Shown: piece by piece, positions 1-7,676 of the stretch | Numbering within the stretch: the stretch's first letter is position 1 | Layout: the number at the start of each line of letters is the position of its first letter | Source: Chthoniobacter flavus | GTDB lineage: Bacteria > Verrucomicrobiota > Verrucomicrobiia > Chthoniobacterales > JACTMZ01 | NCBI GenBank assembly: GCA_945878135.1 | Contig: CAMDUL010000017.1 | Span: forward strand, 1-58,145 | Direction of reading: 5' to 3' | Length of the DNA: 58,145 nucleotides | The notes under the pieces: model-generated | Seen by the model: only the letters and a program-made list of their open reading frames with translations | Databases searched by the model: none | Told to the model about the DNA's origin: nothing | Translations under genes and position numbers: made by a program

Positions 1-284
1 GCGGTGATTTGGTGGCGGGCGCCAGCCGGGATGAGGATGGCGTCGCCGGGACCCACGGCACGGGTTTCACCGTCGATTTCCATTTGCGCGGTTCCCTCGA
101 GGAGGAAGTAGAATTCTTCGAAGAGCTTGTGGTAGTGGCGGTCGGTGGACTGGCCGGGGGTCATGCTGGCTTCGGCCAGGCTCTGTTTTTCGACGGGGGC
201 GTTGGTGCGGTCGAGGATACTGCGGATGGTCGAGCCGTCCTTCGTGGTGAAGGGGCTTTGATTTTCGAGTTGCTGGACTATCAT
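1..284 (-). CDS. Cupin-domain protein, partial (C-terminus outside window)
   Basis: This frame reads leftward from an ATG at 284 and is still open at base 1, so only the first 94 codons are present. The translation has a small-cupin pattern: a His-rich HYHK turn near residue 47, then an FYFLLEG strand, a GPGDAILIPAG segment and a final HQI. These match the two conserved cupin motifs (metal-binding His residues and the PGD..xxPxGxxH turn). Small cupins of this kind are usually metal-dependent sugar isomerase-like or sensor domains. The substrate cannot be told from the sequence. Its start lies only 12 bp from the divergent SDR gene. Confidence 0.8.
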   Translation of the reverse strand, partial: MIVQQLENQSPFTTKDGSTIRSILDRTNAPVEKQSLAEASMTPGQSTDRHYHKLFEEFYFLLEGTAQMEIDGETRAVGPGDAILIPAGARHQIT

Positions 285-296
285 AGGGGCGAAGAT

Positions 297-1094
297 ATGC
301 GATTTTTCGAAGGTTGCACCGCTCTAATCACCGGCGCCTCGTCCGGGCTGGGGGAGGAATTCGCCCGGCAGTTGGCGCCGGTGGCCGAAAAACTGGTGCT
401 CGTGGCGCGGCGCGGTGAGCACCTTGATGCACTGAAGGCGGATTTGGAGACCCGGCATGCGAATGTGCGGGTTTTTGTTTACGTGATGGACCTCACGCGG
501 GAGAACCAAACGCGCGACTTTGTCGAATGGTTGGAGCGCGAAAAAATCCGCATCAATTTTCTGGTCAACAATGCGGGTATGGGTGACCGCGGGCCTTTCG
601 CCACGGGGGACTGGACCAAGATTCACGACATGCTCGAACTGAATATCGTGGCCTTGACGCGCCTGACGCATCATCTGCTACCGATGCTGCTCGAGGGCGG
701 GCGCGGGGCCGTTTTGAATGTGAGTTCGATCGCGGGGTTGATTCCTCTGCCGCATATGTCGGTCTATGCCGCAACGAAAGCTTACGTGAACAGTTTCAGC
801 GACGGACTGCGCATGGAACTGCGCGACACGGGAATTTCGGTTACGGCAGTGCTGCCCGGTCCGGTCGAGACGGAATTCGGTCAGGTCGCCTCGCGCGGCA
901 CCGGCGAACCCGAATGGAAAACGCCGGACGACTTGACCTTGCCGGCGGCTGAGGTGGTGCGCTCGGCATTGTCCGCGGTTGCGGCCGACAAAGCCCGCGT
1001 GATTCCCGGATGGAAGCTGGTCTTGCTCATGGGTATTGCCGTGGCTCTCCCGCTGGGAATCTTGCGCGCCATTTTGCAAAGGAAGGCCCGCTGA
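297..1094 (+). CDS. Short-chain dehydrogenase/reductase (SDR)
   Basis: The 265-residue product is a classical SDR. It has the Rossmann glycine motif TGASSGLG at residues 12-19, the NNAG motif near 91, and the catalytic Ser144, Tyr157 and Lys161 (YAATK). A hydrophobic C-terminal segment (LVLLMGIAVALPLGIL) suggests membrane association, as in the DltE/YqjQ-type subgroup. The frame is open well upstream, but homology begins at the ATG at 297, preceded by a purine-rich stretch (aggggcgaag). It is divergent from the cupin gene with a 12-bp gap. An NAD(P)-dependent oxidoreductase role is well supported; the substrate is unknown. Confidence 0.9.
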   Translation: MRFFEGCTALITGASSGLGEEFARQLAPVAEKLVLVARRGEHLDALKADLETRHANVRVFVYVMDLTRENQTRDFVEWLEREKIRINFLVNNAGMGDRGPFATGDWTKIHDMLELNIVALTRLTHHLLPMLLEGGRGAVLNVSSIAGLIPLPHMSVYAATKAYVNSFSDGLRMELRDTGISVTAVLPGPVETEFGQVASRGTGEPEWKTPDDLTLPAAEVVRSALSAVAADKARVIPGWKLVLLMGIAVALPLGILRAILQRKAR

Positions 1095-1141
1095 GGCCTG
1101 CCCCTCATCTGAAAGCGCCGCCCGCGCGTAAATCCCTTGTC

Positions 1142-2179
1142 GTGAATCCTGCCAAGTCCCGAAACATCCCGGTCGATCCCGCCGCAATGGCGCGGTTCAA
1201 GAAGACGTTCGAGCTGATCAATACGCATCTCTACAGCGTGGAAGAACGCATCCGGGCCCAGGCGAGGGCCTTCGATCCCGCAGTGGAAGGTTACGTGGAC
1301 TATGTTTGTGGATCCCCGGGCAAGAGGCTGCGTCCGGCCTTGGCCCTGCTGGCCGGCGGGGCCACGGGAAAAATCACCTCCAGTCACGTTGATCTGGCCG
1401 TGATCATCGAGCTGATCCATGTCGCCACGCTGGTGCATGACGACATCATGGATGGCGCCGACCTGCGCCGGGAGCGGCCGACGGTCAATGCCAAGTGGGG
1501 CAATGCGATCAGCGTCCTGCTCGGCGATGCGCTGCTGGCCCATGCCATGCGGCTGGCCACCAATTTTTCCGAAACCGAAGTTGTGCGGCGCATTGCCGAT
1601 GCGGCGGCGGAAGTTTGCACGGGGGAAATTATTCAGACGCAGCGGCGTTTCGATCTCAAGCTGTCGGTGGCGGATTATTACAAAATCGTCGAGATGAAAA
1701 CGGGGGCGTTGTTCGCGGCGGCGGCGGAGTTGGGGGCGTTTTTGAGCGAGACGACACCGGAGCGGATCGGGGCGCTCAAGCAATTCGGGTTGAAGCTCGG
1801 GACGGCTTACCAGGTCTACGATGATTGCCTCGATCTGGTGGGTGACGAGGAGGAGATCGGCAAGACGTTGGGGAGCGATTTGCGCAAGGGGAAGCTGACC
1901 TTGCCGTTGATTTTCCTGCTGCAGTCGGCGCGGCGCAGCGGCGACCACGAGAAAGTAAGCGCGTTGTTGCTGGGGGGCGAAGAGGTGGAGGCGGAGCAGA
2001 TTGTGACCATGCTGGCCGAGCGCGGGGCGTTGCAGCAGACGGCGGCCGCGGCGGCGCAGTTGGTCGAAGAGGCATTGGAGGAGTTGAAGGCGTTGGACGA
2101 CAACCGGTTCACGTCCGGTCTGCGCGGGGTGGCGGAGTATTTGCAGGCTTTGATCAAGCGGGCGGTCGGAGAGGCTTGA
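1142..2179 (+). CDS. Polyprenyl diphosphate synthase (long-chain, trans)
   Basis: This trans-isoprenyl diphosphate synthase condenses isopentenyl diphosphate units onto an allylic primer to make a long chain for quinones or lipid carriers. Both aspartate-rich motifs are present: the first, DDIMD (HDDIMDGAD), at about residues 100-104, and the second, DDCLD (YDDCLD), at about 227-231. The GKRLRPAL substrate-binding stretch is near 60. From the GTG at 1142 the protein is about 345 residues. An ATG at 1187 would give 330 and is an equally plausible start, since neither has a clear ribosome-binding site. Length and motifs resemble octaprenyl/heptaprenyl (IspB-like) synthases rather than short-chain IspA. 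Chain length is inferred. Confidence 0.88.
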   Translation: MNPAKSRNIPVDPAAMARFKKTFELINTHLYSVEERIRAQARAFDPAVEGYVDYVCGSPGKRLRPALALLAGGATGKITSSHVDLAVIIELIHVATLVHDDIMDGADLRRERPTVNAKWGNAISVLLGDALLAHAMRLATNFSETEVVRRIADAAAEVCTGEIIQTQRRFDLKLSVADYYKIVEMKTGALFAAAAELGAFLSETTPERIGALKQFGLKLGTAYQVYDDCLDLVGDEEEIGKTLGSDLRKGKLTLPLIFLLQSARRSGDHEKVSALLLGGEEVEAEQIVTMLAERGALQQTAAAAAQLVEEALEELKALDDNRFTSGLRGVAEYLQALIKRAVGEA

Positions 2180-2201
2180 CGGCGGGAGGCGGGGCTGGCG
2201 C

Positions 2202-2933
2202 GTGTCATGGGGAGACGCTTATGCTCCCCGCGTGGCGACCCCCAAGATCAAGGACTGGCCGGAGGAGGAGCGGCCGCGGGAGAAGTTGATGCACCGCGGG
2301 GCGGACGCGTTGAGCGATGCGGAGTTGCTGGCCATTTTTCTGCGCACCGGGATACCGGGGCGCACGGCGATCGATGTGGGCGAGGAGATGATCAAGGCGG
2401 CGGGAGGTTCGCTGGCCCGGATGGCGCCGATGACGGTGAAGGAATTGCGCAAACTGGCCAAGGGCGTGGGCTTGGCCAAGGCGTGCGAAATGGCGGCCGC
2501 TTTCGAGCTGGGGAAGCGTCTGGCGCGGCAGACGGCGCAAAGCGAGCCTTTGGGGACGCCGGAGAAAATTCACGCTTTCATGGGCCCGCTCCTGCAGAAT
2601 CTGCCGCGGGAATCGCTGCGCGTCGTGCTGCTCGATACACGGCATCGCTTGCTCCACGCCGAGGAGGTTTCCCTCGGGACGATCAACGAAAGTCTGGCTC
2701 ATCCCCGCGAAATCCTCCGTCCGGCCATCAGCCACGGGGCATATGCCTTCGTGCTGGTGCACAACCATCCGTCGGGCGACCCGACGCCGAGCGAGGCCGA
2801 TCGTGCACTGACCCGCCGCATCCGCGAAGCGGCGGATTTGGTGCAGATCCACCTCCTCGATCATGTCATTGTCGGCCGCGAGCGCCCCGGCGCACCGCCT
2901 TACTTCAGTTTCAAAGAGCACGGGCTTTTATGA
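2202..2933 (+). CDS. radC: RadC family JAB/MPN-domain protein
   Basis: RadC-family protein with an N-terminal helix-hairpin-helix region (LSDAELLAIFLRTG, then a KGVGLAKA loop) and a C-terminal JAB1/MPN metalloprotease-like domain. The zinc signature HNHPSGDPTPSEAD fits the JAMM pattern HxHPSGx(n)SxxD. The family is historically named for DNA repair, but its biochemical role is unresolved. The frame opens at a GTG at 2202. A second GTG at 2232 would begin the protein just before KIKDWPEEERPRE, where family members usually start, so it may be the true start. The stop codon abuts an inverted-repeat element. Confidence 0.93.
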   Translation: MSWGDAYAPRVATPKIKDWPEEERPREKLMHRGADALSDAELLAIFLRTGIPGRTAIDVGEEMIKAAGGSLARMAPMTVKELRKLAKGVGLAKACEMAAAFELGKRLARQTAQSEPLGTPEKIHAFMGPLLQNLPRESLRVVLLDTRHRLLHAEEVSLGTINESLAHPREILRPAISHGAYAFVLVHNHPSGDPTPSEADRALTRRIREAADLVQIHLLDHVIVGRERPGAPPYFSFKEHGLL

Positions 2934-3036
2934 GTTGAGGGTTGAGGGTTGAAAGTTGAGGGGGGAGCAGAGGATGATGCATAAACGGAGTGGCGGCCTG
3001 CCTTTTCACCCAGCCCTCATCCCTCGACTCTCGACT
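2933..3036. repeat. Imperfect long inverted repeat (type E)
   Basis: The left arm at 2933-2955 is built from tandem copies of the word gttgagg. The right arm at 3014-3036 (ccctcgactctcgact) is its imperfect reverse complement. The element fills the gap between radC and lpxA and begins on the last base of the radC stop codon. Confidence 0.6.
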
Positions 3037-3041
3037 TCTCC

Positions 3042-3845
3042 ATGAACATCCACCCTACCGCGATCGTGGCCGACGGGGCCAAGTTGGCTGATGGCGTGAC
3101 CGTCGGGCCGTTTTCGATCATCGGTCCGGAGGTGGAGATCGGGAGCGGTTGCACCATCGGGGCGCATGTGATTCTGGAACACCGTGTGGTGATCGGAGAG
3201 GGAACGAAAGTCGGGCACGGGACGATTCTCGGAGGCAATCCCCAAGCGCTGGGCTTCGATCAAGCGCGCCGTGACACCGGCGTGCGCATCGGGAAAAACA
3301 ACACGATCCGCGAGTATGTGACGATCAACCGCGCCACCGCGGAGAACAGCGACACGGTGGTGGGCGACGGCAATTTTCTCATGACCGGATGCCATCTGGC
3401 CCACGATTGCCGGATCGGCAACGGGGTGATCTTGGCCAACACGGTGCTGATGGCCGGCCATGTGGAGGTGGATGACGGGGCTTTCCTCGGTGGCGGCTCG
3501 GTGTTTCACCAGTTCATCCGCATCGGCCGGCTGTCCATGGTGCGGGGCGGTTGCCGGTTCAGCAAAGATATCCCGCCCTATTGCGTGGGGGCCGGGACCA
3601 ACCTGGCCATGGGTCTCAATTCCATTGGTTTGCGGCGGGCGGGCCTGTCCGCCGAGGCGCGAATGCAATTGAAGCGGGCCTTCCGGCTGCTTTATCTGTC
3701 CAACTTCAATGTGACCCAGGCGCTCGACGAGGCGGCCAAGGAAAATTGGGGTCCGGAGGCGACGTTATTTTTCGACTTCGTGCGCGGGGCGAAGAAGAAG
3801 GGGATTTGCGATTACTCGGGGAAAGAACTCGGGGCGGACGAGTGA
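3042..3845 (+). CDS. lpxA: Acyl-ACP--UDP-N-acetylglucosamine O-acyltransferase
   Basis: LpxA catalyses the first step of lipid A synthesis, transferring a 3-hydroxyacyl chain from ACP to UDP-GlcNAc in the cytoplasm. The first ~190 residues are a left-handed beta-helix of hexapeptide repeats (IHPTAIV, GVTVGPFSIIG, IGSGCTIGAHV, ...). The catalytic histidine sits in HLAHDC (His121). The C-terminal helical region (LYLSNFNVTQALDEA) is typical of the family. The length of 267 residues is standard. No lpxB or lpxD lies next to it, unlike the proteobacterial cluster. It supports a Gram-negative envelope with lipid A. Confidence 0.97.
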   Translation: MNIHPTAIVADGAKLADGVTVGPFSIIGPEVEIGSGCTIGAHVILEHRVVIGEGTKVGHGTILGGNPQALGFDQARRDTGVRIGKNNTIREYVTINRATAENSDTVVGDGNFLMTGCHLAHDCRIGNGVILANTVLMAGHVEVDDGAFLGGGSVFHQFIRIGRLSMVRGGCRFSKDIPPYCVGAGTNLAMGLNSIGLRRAGLSAEARMQLKRAFRLLYLSNFNVTQALDEAAKENWGPEATLFFDFVRGAKKKGICDYSGKELGADE

Positions 3846-3854
3846 AAGTCCGTC

Positions 3855-4142
3855 TCAATCGCGCATCAGCGTGATGGTTTTCTCGTAGACCTCGTAGACA
3901 ATTTTCCTTCGTTCCGCGTATTCGCAGCGGATGACGCGTTTTCCGTTGGCCGGGATGTAGCGGAAGATCACGCGGAACGGGCCGACGCGCAGGCGGCAGA
4001 AGCCGTCGAGGCGTTCTTCGAGTTGCTTGATGTCGCCTTGTTCGGAGGCCAATTGGCGCAGGGCGCGGCGGAGCATTTTTCGTCCGTCGGGCGCTTGGCT
4101 GCCGACGAAGGTCGAGACTTGTTCACTCAGCTCAATCTTCAT
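3855..4142 (-). CDS. RelE/ParE-type toxin of a type II toxin-antitoxin pair
   Basis: The 95-residue basic protein has the RelE/ParE fold signature: an N-terminal helical hairpin (RRALRQLASEQGDIKQLEERLDG), then beta strands CRLRVGPFRVIFRY and KRVIRCEYAERR, then KIVYEVYEKT. The R-x-GPFRVIFR strand is typical of RelE-family mRNA interferases. I take the ATG at 4142 as start, overlapping the antitoxin stop by 11 nt. That overlap indicates translational coupling with the antitoxin made first. The RelE versus ParE target (ribosome versus gyrase) cannot be decided here. It converges on lpxA with a 9-bp gap. Confidence 0.85.
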   Translation of the reverse strand: MKIELSEQVSTFVGSQAPDGRKMLRRALRQLASEQGDIKQLEERLDGFCRLRVGPFRVIFRYIPANGKRVIRCEYAERRKIVYEVYEKTITLMRD

Positions 4143-4392
4143 CGCCGGGTTCGTCGAGGATGGAGAGAGGGTAGTATTTCGTTTTTCCGGCTTCCGCATC
4201 GCGGATGGCCTTCATGGCTTCGGGGTTGGCAAGGATTTCCATGGTTTCGAGGAGGGCTTCGAAACGCTCGGGGGAGAGCAGGTAGCCGACGACTTTGTCG
4301 CGGCGGGTGATGATGACCGGTTGCTCGGCGGCTTCGCGGACCACGGCGGGGAACTTGGCTTGGGCTTCGGTGATGGAATACGTAGTTGCCAT
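4132..4392 (-). CDS. Phd/YefM-type antitoxin
   Basis: The 86-residue protein opens with MATTYSITEAQAKFPAVVREA and continues PVIITRRDKVVGYLLSPERFEALLE. This is the Phd/YefM pattern of an N-terminal DNA-binding dimer (SxTEAxxxF..ll..a, then a repeat strand with xVgyllS). The acidic C-terminal tail (ILDEPGDED) would bind and neutralise the toxin encoded just downstream. It is the first gene of a two-gene operon on the minus strand and is expected to autoregulate at its own promoter. Confidence 0.88.
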   Translation of the reverse strand: MATTYSITEAQAKFPAVVREAAEQPVIITRRDKVVGYLLSPERFEALLETMEILANPEAMKAIRDAEAGKTKYYPLSILDEPGDED

Positions 4393-4406
4393 ACCAAAAT
4401 ACGTAG
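4379..4406 (-). promoter_or_regulatory. Possible antitoxin operator (direct repeats)
   Basis: The heptamer tacgtag occurs at 4379-4385 and again at 4400-4406. The centre-to-centre distance is 21 bp, two DNA turns, and the pair straddles the antitoxin start codon at 4392. Placement fits autoregulation by the Phd-like protein; binding is inferred. Confidence 0.35.
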
Positions 4407-4475
4407 CACGGGGTGGAATGGGAGGCAACAGGGGCAAGTGGCTTCCTGTCTTCCCGGTGCCAAAAGGAACAGGAT

Positions 4476-4500
4476 CCGACGGACATAGTCCGCCGCTACA
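4476..4500. repeat. Dispersed hairpin repeat, type C, single arm
   Basis: This 25-nt word (ccgacggacatagtccgccg and onward) contains a small hairpin GGAC-ATA-GTCC and ends in ccgccgctaca. It matches the reverse complement of 31102-31126 at 23 of 25 positions, and the two differences are paired in the hairpin. It lies in the spacer between gyrA and the toxin-antitoxin pair. Confidence 0.65.
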
Positions 4501-4514
4501 AACGGCTGAAAACC

Positions 4515-4535
4515 CCGCCGGGCTACGCCCGGCGG
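4515..4535 (-). terminator. Hairpin terminator candidate for gyrA
   Basis: A perfect 9-bp stem (ccgccgggc / gcccggcgg) with a TAC loop ends one base before the gyrA stop codon. Read on the minus strand, the stem is followed by GGGGTTTT. The T-run is short, so termination strength is uncertain. Confidence 0.55.
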
Positions 4536-7106
4536 TTATCCGACGTTCTCGGCGGCTTCCTCTTGGCTCTCGCTCACGACCGGGGCCATGGCTTGGAGGT
4601 GTTCGCCGTCGCCGAGGCCGATGAGGCGGACGCCTTGGGCGTTGCGACCGGTCATGCGGATCTCGCTCACGCGGGTGCGGACGCTTTGTCCGCTGCTGGT
4701 GATGAGCATGATTTCGTCGTTCTCGCGGACGCTGAGGGCGCTGACCACCTCGCCGGTCTTGTCGGTGACCTTCATGGTGATGATGCCTTTGCCGCCGCGT
4801 TTCTGCAGCCGGTATTCGTCGAATTCGGTGCGCTTGCCCACGCCATTGGCGCCGGCCACCAGCAGGGTGGCGTCGGCCTGCACCAGCGCGGCGCCGATGA
4901 CGAAATCCTTTTTGTCCGGACGGATGCCCCACACGCCGGTGGCGGTGCGGCCCATGTCGCGGATGTCTTCCTCGCTGAAACGGATGCTCATGCCGTCCTT
5001 GGTGATGAGGACGATTTCGTTGTGTCCGTCGGTCATCAACGCGGCGATGAGTTCGTCGCCGTCCTCGATATTGATGGCGATGATGCCGCCCTTGCGGATG
5101 TTGCGGTAGGAAGAGAGGTTGCTCTTCTTGATCACGCCCGTCTTGGTGGCGAAGAGGATGTGCTGATTTTCATCCCACGTCTCGTCCTTGCCGGCGCCGG
5201 TTTTGGACTGGATGCGCATGACCGCGGCGATTTCTTCGCCGGGTTTGAATTCGAGAAGATTGGCGATGGACCGGCCTTTGGCCGCGCGGCCCATCTCGGG
5301 GATGTTGTAGGCTTTCTCCACGTAGCAGCGTCCTTTTTTGGTGAAGAAGACGAGGTAGTCGTGGGTGCTGGCGGTGAAGAGGTGTTCGACGAAGTCGTCT
5401 TCCTCGTTCTCGGTCGTGGCTTCGCGGGTTTGCATCCCGATGACGCCTTTGCCGCCGCGTTTCTGGGCGCGGTAGTTGCTGACCGCGGTGCGTTTGATGA
5501 ACCCGCGGTGGGTCACGGTGATGATGCAGCCTTCGTTGGTGATGAGATCCTCGATGTTGATCTCGCCTTCGTCGGGGACGATGTCGGTGAGGCGCGGGCC
5601 GGCGTATTTGGTCTTAATCTCGCGCAGCTCGGTCTTGATGATGTCGAGGACGCGTTCCTCGCGGGCGAGGATGTCCATGAGGTCCTCGATGGTGGAGAGA
5701 AGCTCTTTGTATTCGCCGAGGACTTTGTCGCTTTCCAAGCCGGTCAGCTGGTAGAGGCGGAGTTCGAGGATGTCGTCGACCTGCTGTTCGCTGAGGAGGT
5801 ATTCGCCGTCGGTCAGGCGTGCTTCGCTGCGGATCTTGACCCCGAATTTCTCGACCTGCTTGCGGGTGAATTCGAAGGCGAGGAGTTTGACTTTGGCTTC
5901 CTCTCGGTTTTTCGATCCGCGGATGATGCGGATGAACTCGTCGAGGTTGGCCAGGGCGATGAGGAAGGCCTCGAGTTTTTCCGCGCGGACCTCGGCTTCG
6001 CCGAGAAGGTGGGAGGTGCGGCGCAGGACAACTTCGCGGCGGTGCTCGATGTAGCAGAAGATGGCTTCCTTGAGCGAAAGGAGCTTCGGCTTCCCGTGGT
6101 CGATGGCCAGCATCGTGATGGGGAACGAGCTTTCCAGCGCGGTGTGCTTGTAGAGGTTGTTGATGACAACCTTCGGATTGGCATCGCGCTTGAGTTCGAC
6201 GACGACGCGCGTTTTTTCGTCCGACTCGTCGCGGATCGCGCTGATGTCGGTGATCGTCTTCTGGTTGACGAGATCCGCAATACGCTCGACCAGGGTGGCC
6301 CGGTTGACGTTGTAGGGGATCTCGGTGATGACGATCTGTTCGCGGTTGCCTTTGAGTTCCTCGACGCCGGCTTTGCCGCGGACTTTGACCGAGCCGCGTC
6401 CGGTTTCGAGGTATTGGCGGATACCGCCCACGCCGCAAAGCTGGCAGCCCGTCGGGAAGTCGGGGCCTTTGACGTATTTCATCAGCCCGTCGAGCGTGAT
6501 GTCGGGCTTGTCGATCTGCGCGCAGATCGCGTCGATGACTTCGCCGAGGTTGTGCGGCGGCATGTTGGTCGCCATGCCGACGGCGATGCCGGTGCCGCCG
6601 TTGACAAGAAGGTTGGGGAAAGCGGCGGGGAAGACGACGGGCTCGGTCAGGCGTTCGTCATAGTTCGGGACGAAATCGACGGTCGATTTGTCCATGTCGG
6701 CCATGAGGGCCGTGCCGAGATGGGTGAGGCGCGCCTCGGTGTAACGCATGGCGGCCGGCGGATCGCCTTCGACCGAGCCGAAGTTGCCCTGTCCGTCGAC
6801 GAGCGTTTCGCGCATGGCCCAGCTTTGCGCCATGTGGACGAGGGTCGGGTAGATGACCGCTTCACCGTGCGGGTGATAGTTGCCGCTGGTGTCGCCGCAA
6901 ATTTTGGCGCACTTGATTTGTTGGCGTCCGGGAAAAAGCCGCAGGTCGTGCATCGCGTAGAGGATGCGGCGCTGGGCGGGCTTGAGTCCGTCGCGCGCAT
7001 CGGGCAAGGCGCGGGAAATGATGACGGACATGGAGTAGTCGAGGAAGGAGCGTGACATCTCCTCCGCGACATCGATCGGTTCGACTTTTTCGTTTTGTGT
7101 ATACAC
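4536..7106 (-). CDS. gyrA: DNA gyrase subunit A
   Basis: The 856-residue type IIA topoisomerase A subunit introduces negative supercoils together with GyrB. The catalytic tyrosine is Tyr122 (MRYTEARL). The N-terminal winged-helix/tower domain runs to about residue 500. The C-terminal beta-pinwheel carries two GyrA-box-like motifs, QKRGGKG, at 548-554 and 768-774 (canonical QRRGGKG); the first identifies gyrase rather than topoisomerase IV. In the quinolone region the E. coli Ser83 and Asp87 positions are Ala83 and Pro87 (HGEAVIYP). The start is the ATG at 7106. gyrB is not adjacent. A hairpin follows the stop codon. Confidence 0.96.
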   Translation of the reverse strand: MYTQNEKVEPIDVAEEMSRSFLDYSMSVIISRALPDARDGLKPAQRRILYAMHDLRLFPGRQQIKCAKICGDTSGNYHPHGEAVIYPTLVHMAQSWAMRETLVDGQGNFGSVEGDPPAAMRYTEARLTHLGTALMADMDKSTVDFVPNYDERLTEPVVFPAAFPNLLVNGGTGIAVGMATNMPPHNLGEVIDAICAQIDKPDITLDGLMKYVKGPDFPTGCQLCGVGGIRQYLETGRGSVKVRGKAGVEELKGNREQIVITEIPYNVNRATLVERIADLVNQKTITDISAIRDESDEKTRVVVELKRDANPKVVINNLYKHTALESSFPITMLAIDHGKPKLLSLKEAIFCYIEHRREVVLRRTSHLLGEAEVRAEKLEAFLIALANLDEFIRIIRGSKNREEAKVKLLAFEFTRKQVEKFGVKIRSEARLTDGEYLLSEQQVDDILELRLYQLTGLESDKVLGEYKELLSTIEDLMDILAREERVLDIIKTELREIKTKYAGPRLTDIVPDEGEINIEDLITNEGCIITVTHRGFIKRTAVSNYRAQKRGGKGVIGMQTREATTENEEDDFVEHLFTASTHDYLVFFTKKGRCYVEKAYNIPEMGRAAKGRSIANLLEFKPGEEIAAVMRIQSKTGAGKDETWDENQHILFATKTGVIKKSNLSSYRNIRKGGIIAINIEDGDELIAALMTDGHNEIVLITKDGMSIRFSEEDIRDMGRTATGVWGIRPDKKDFVIGAALVQADATLLVAGANGVGKRTEFDEYRLQKRGGKGIITMKVTDKTGEVVSALSVRENDEIMLITSSGQSVRTRVSEIRMTGRNAQGVRLIGLGDGEHLQAMAPVVSESQEEAAENVG

Positions 7107-7223
7107 GGGAAATGGTGGTTGCGGGGACGCCGTGGGGCCGGCTGGGACCTGCCTGAATTCTGTTCTTTCCGCGGTGGCGAGACCAGCGAAAACACCGCCT
7201 TTTCGGGGCGTTTTTCGGGACTG

Positions 7224-7637
7224 TTATTGCGGGCTCTGCACGGCCGAGCGGCCGGCCCGGATCTCGCCGTCCGGCGCGGTGAGGACGAGGGCATCACCAT
7301 CGATGGACCACGAGGAGACTGCGGCGAGCAGCGCGAGGAATTTTTGCTCTTGTTGCATGACTCCGGGCTCGCAGGCGCGGCGCGTGCTGCGCAGGGGGCC
7401 GATTCGGACTGTGCTGCCGTCGATGGTGCAGGCGCCGCCGAAGCGGTTGCAGGAGGCGTCGCCGGCGATGTTTCCTTCGCTATCGAATTCGAAGGTAATG
7501 GAGTGGTTGGCGAGAGGGGTTTGCCCGGCGAAGGTGGTGACTTGCCATGCGCTGCCGGGGAGGGTGACGGGGGCCCGGTTGGTTTCCATGGCAAGGGCGG
7601 TCGAGGCGGTCAGGAGGAGGGGGAGGAGGAATTTCAT
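7224..7637 (-). CDS. META-domain (HslJ-like) exported protein
   Basis: The 137-residue protein starts with a signal peptide (MKFLLPLLLTASTALA) and no lipobox. The mature part reads as one META domain: GSAWQVTTFAG, then ITFEFDSEGNIAGDASCNRF with the typical GxxxCNxF turn, then GPLRSTRRAC and a final LVLTAPDG strand. META/HslJ proteins are small periplasmic or outer-membrane-associated proteins linked to heat or novobiocin resistance in E. coli, with unknown biochemistry. It lies between RNase HIII and gyrA on the same strand, with 39-bp and 117-bp gaps, and may be co-transcribed with rnhC. Confidence 0.8.
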   Translation of the reverse strand: MKFLLPLLLTASTALAMETNRAPVTLPGSAWQVTTFAGQTPLANHSITFEFDSEGNIAGDASCNRFGGACTIDGSTVRIGPLRSTRRACEPGVMQQEQKFLALLAAVSSWSIDGDALVLTAPDGEIRAGRSAVQSPQ

Positions 7638-7676
7638 GCGTTGAAGTTTTCGGTGGGCAGTTTTCAGCAGGAAGAA

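Noticed and set aside
4413-7055. Very long open frame on the strand opposite gyrA, rich in Gly, Asp, Val and Phe
   Set aside because: It lies wholly antisense to gyrA, has no recognisable domain, and is explained by third-position GC bias.
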